Assembly: GCF_000973105.1 (NCBI RefSeq) | Contig: NC_015844.1 | Location: 4,956,501-5,020,500 of the forward strand | Source: Zobellia galactanivorans | Lineage (GTDB): Bacteria; Bacteroidota; Bacteroidia; Flavobacteriales; Flavobacteriaceae | Direction: 5' to 3' | Length of the DNA stretch: 64,000 bases | In this document: positions 63,835 through 64,000 of the stretch, in pieces | Layout of the letters: each line of letters opens with the position of its first letter | Numbering within the stretch: the first letter of the stretch is position 1 | The notes under the pieces: model-generated | What the model saw: only the letters and a program-made list of their open reading frames with translations | What the model was told of the DNA's origin: nothing | The model's database searches: none | Made by a program: the position numbers and the translations under genes

Positions 63835-64000
63835 TAGTCCTTTTAACCACACTCACTTTATTGGTTACGTAAATCAGGTTACCCCTCAATTTGTTAAGGT
63901 TCATTTCCCATCTTCTGTTTTAATGAAACCTTTTTCATTTTATGGAGAGCAATTAAGAGGAGGATTAGTTGGTAATTATGTTGTAGTTGAAGGTGACCAA
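63827..64000 (+). CDS. HerA-type ATPase, N-terminal part, cut by window edge
   Basis: Only the first 58 residues are inside the window: FIGYVNQVTPQFVKVHFP, then GEQLRGGLVGNYVVVEG. This is the HAS-barrel (N-terminal beta-barrel) pattern of HerA/DUF87 ATPases, where a strand pair precedes the ATPase core. It overlaps the SIR2 gene by 8 bp and is in the order of known SIR2-HerA antiphage loci. The Walker motifs should lie beyond base 64000, so the identification rests on barrel and context. Confidence 0.75.
   Translation, partial: MNNSPFNHTHFIGYVNQVTPQFVKVHFPSSVLMKPFSFYGEQLRGGLVGNYVVVEGDQ

Noticed and set aside
1-64000. rRNA, tRNA, CRISPR arrays and insertion sequences
   Set aside because: I looked for tRNA-like ends, regularly spaced repeats and transposase genes and found none.

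Overview
The window looks like the chromosome of a marine, macroalga-associated member of the Flavobacteriaceae, most likely Zobellia or a close relative. The signs are promoters of the Bacteroidota type (TAnnTTTG -7 boxes), a type IX secretion tail on a GH16 agarase, many lipoproteins, and a combination of agarase, iota-carrageenase, porphyranase-like GH16 and mannitol catabolism genes. The genus is an inference from protein recall, not from a search. No rRNA, tRNA, CRISPR array or transposase gene was seen.

Layout. (1) 0.4-11.1 kb: a thioredoxin-fold protein, an AraC-type regulator divergent from a secreted beta-agarase, then two redox/electrophile-stress operons (quinol-monooxygenase-like protein, Dps, aldo/keto reductase, SDR, AlkB; and nitroreductase, quinone-oxidoreductase-like ADH, cupin, yellow/MRJP-like protein). 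The AraC intergenic region and the promoters of both stress operons carry the same two-copy direct repeat with a 21-bp period, so these genes probably form one regulon. (2) 11.4-16.1 kb: a DEAH helicase, a KefF/KefC-type potassium efflux pair and a TfoX-N protein. (3) 16.1-24.1 kb: a mannitol utilisation locus with a Nudix-fold regulator, an outer-membrane barrel, a ribose-type ABC importer (binding lipoprotein, double ATPase, permease), mannitol 2-dehydrogenase and fructokinase. Mannitol would be imported, oxidised to fructose and phosphorylated to fructose-6-phosphate. (4) 24.2-28.7 kb: red-algal polysaccharide enzymes (GH82 iota-carrageenase, GH16 porphyranase-like, beta-helix lipoprotein) without SusC/SusD. 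(5) 28.9-33.4 kb: PAP2 phosphatase, MarR regulator with ornithine cyclodeaminase, CotH-like lipoprotein, small barrel protein.

(6) 33.7-45.0 kb: a TolC/MacA/MacB-type efflux operon ending in a LytS-type sensor kinase. Its likely partner, a LytTR response regulator, lies 5 kb further on. Between them is an AT-rich ABC exporter and a YHYH/PEBP/lipoprotein cluster that look inserted. (7) 45.1-52.9 kb: DnaJ/KTSC protein, two DEAD-box RNA helicases, a cold-shock protein, small secreted proteins, an unusual zinc-finger SDR lacking the catalytic tyrosine, and a single-domain degenerate DEAD protein. (8) 53.2-56.4 kb: an AT-rich accessory stretch (beta-lactamase-fold hydrolase, secreted alpha/beta-hydrolase-like protein, GNAT) with a short inverted repeat flanking the first gene. 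(9) 56.9-61.2 kb: a sensor kinase, an odd membrane-anchored metzincin protease with a small membrane partner, and an EamA transporter.

(10) 61.4-64.0 kb: an AT-rich, overlapping operon of patatin-like phospholipase, SIR2-domain protein and the start of a HerA-type ATPase, cut by the window edge. SIR2-HerA is a known antiphage pair. The translationally coupled patatin suggests a three-part version, and this is the best candidate for a new system in the window.
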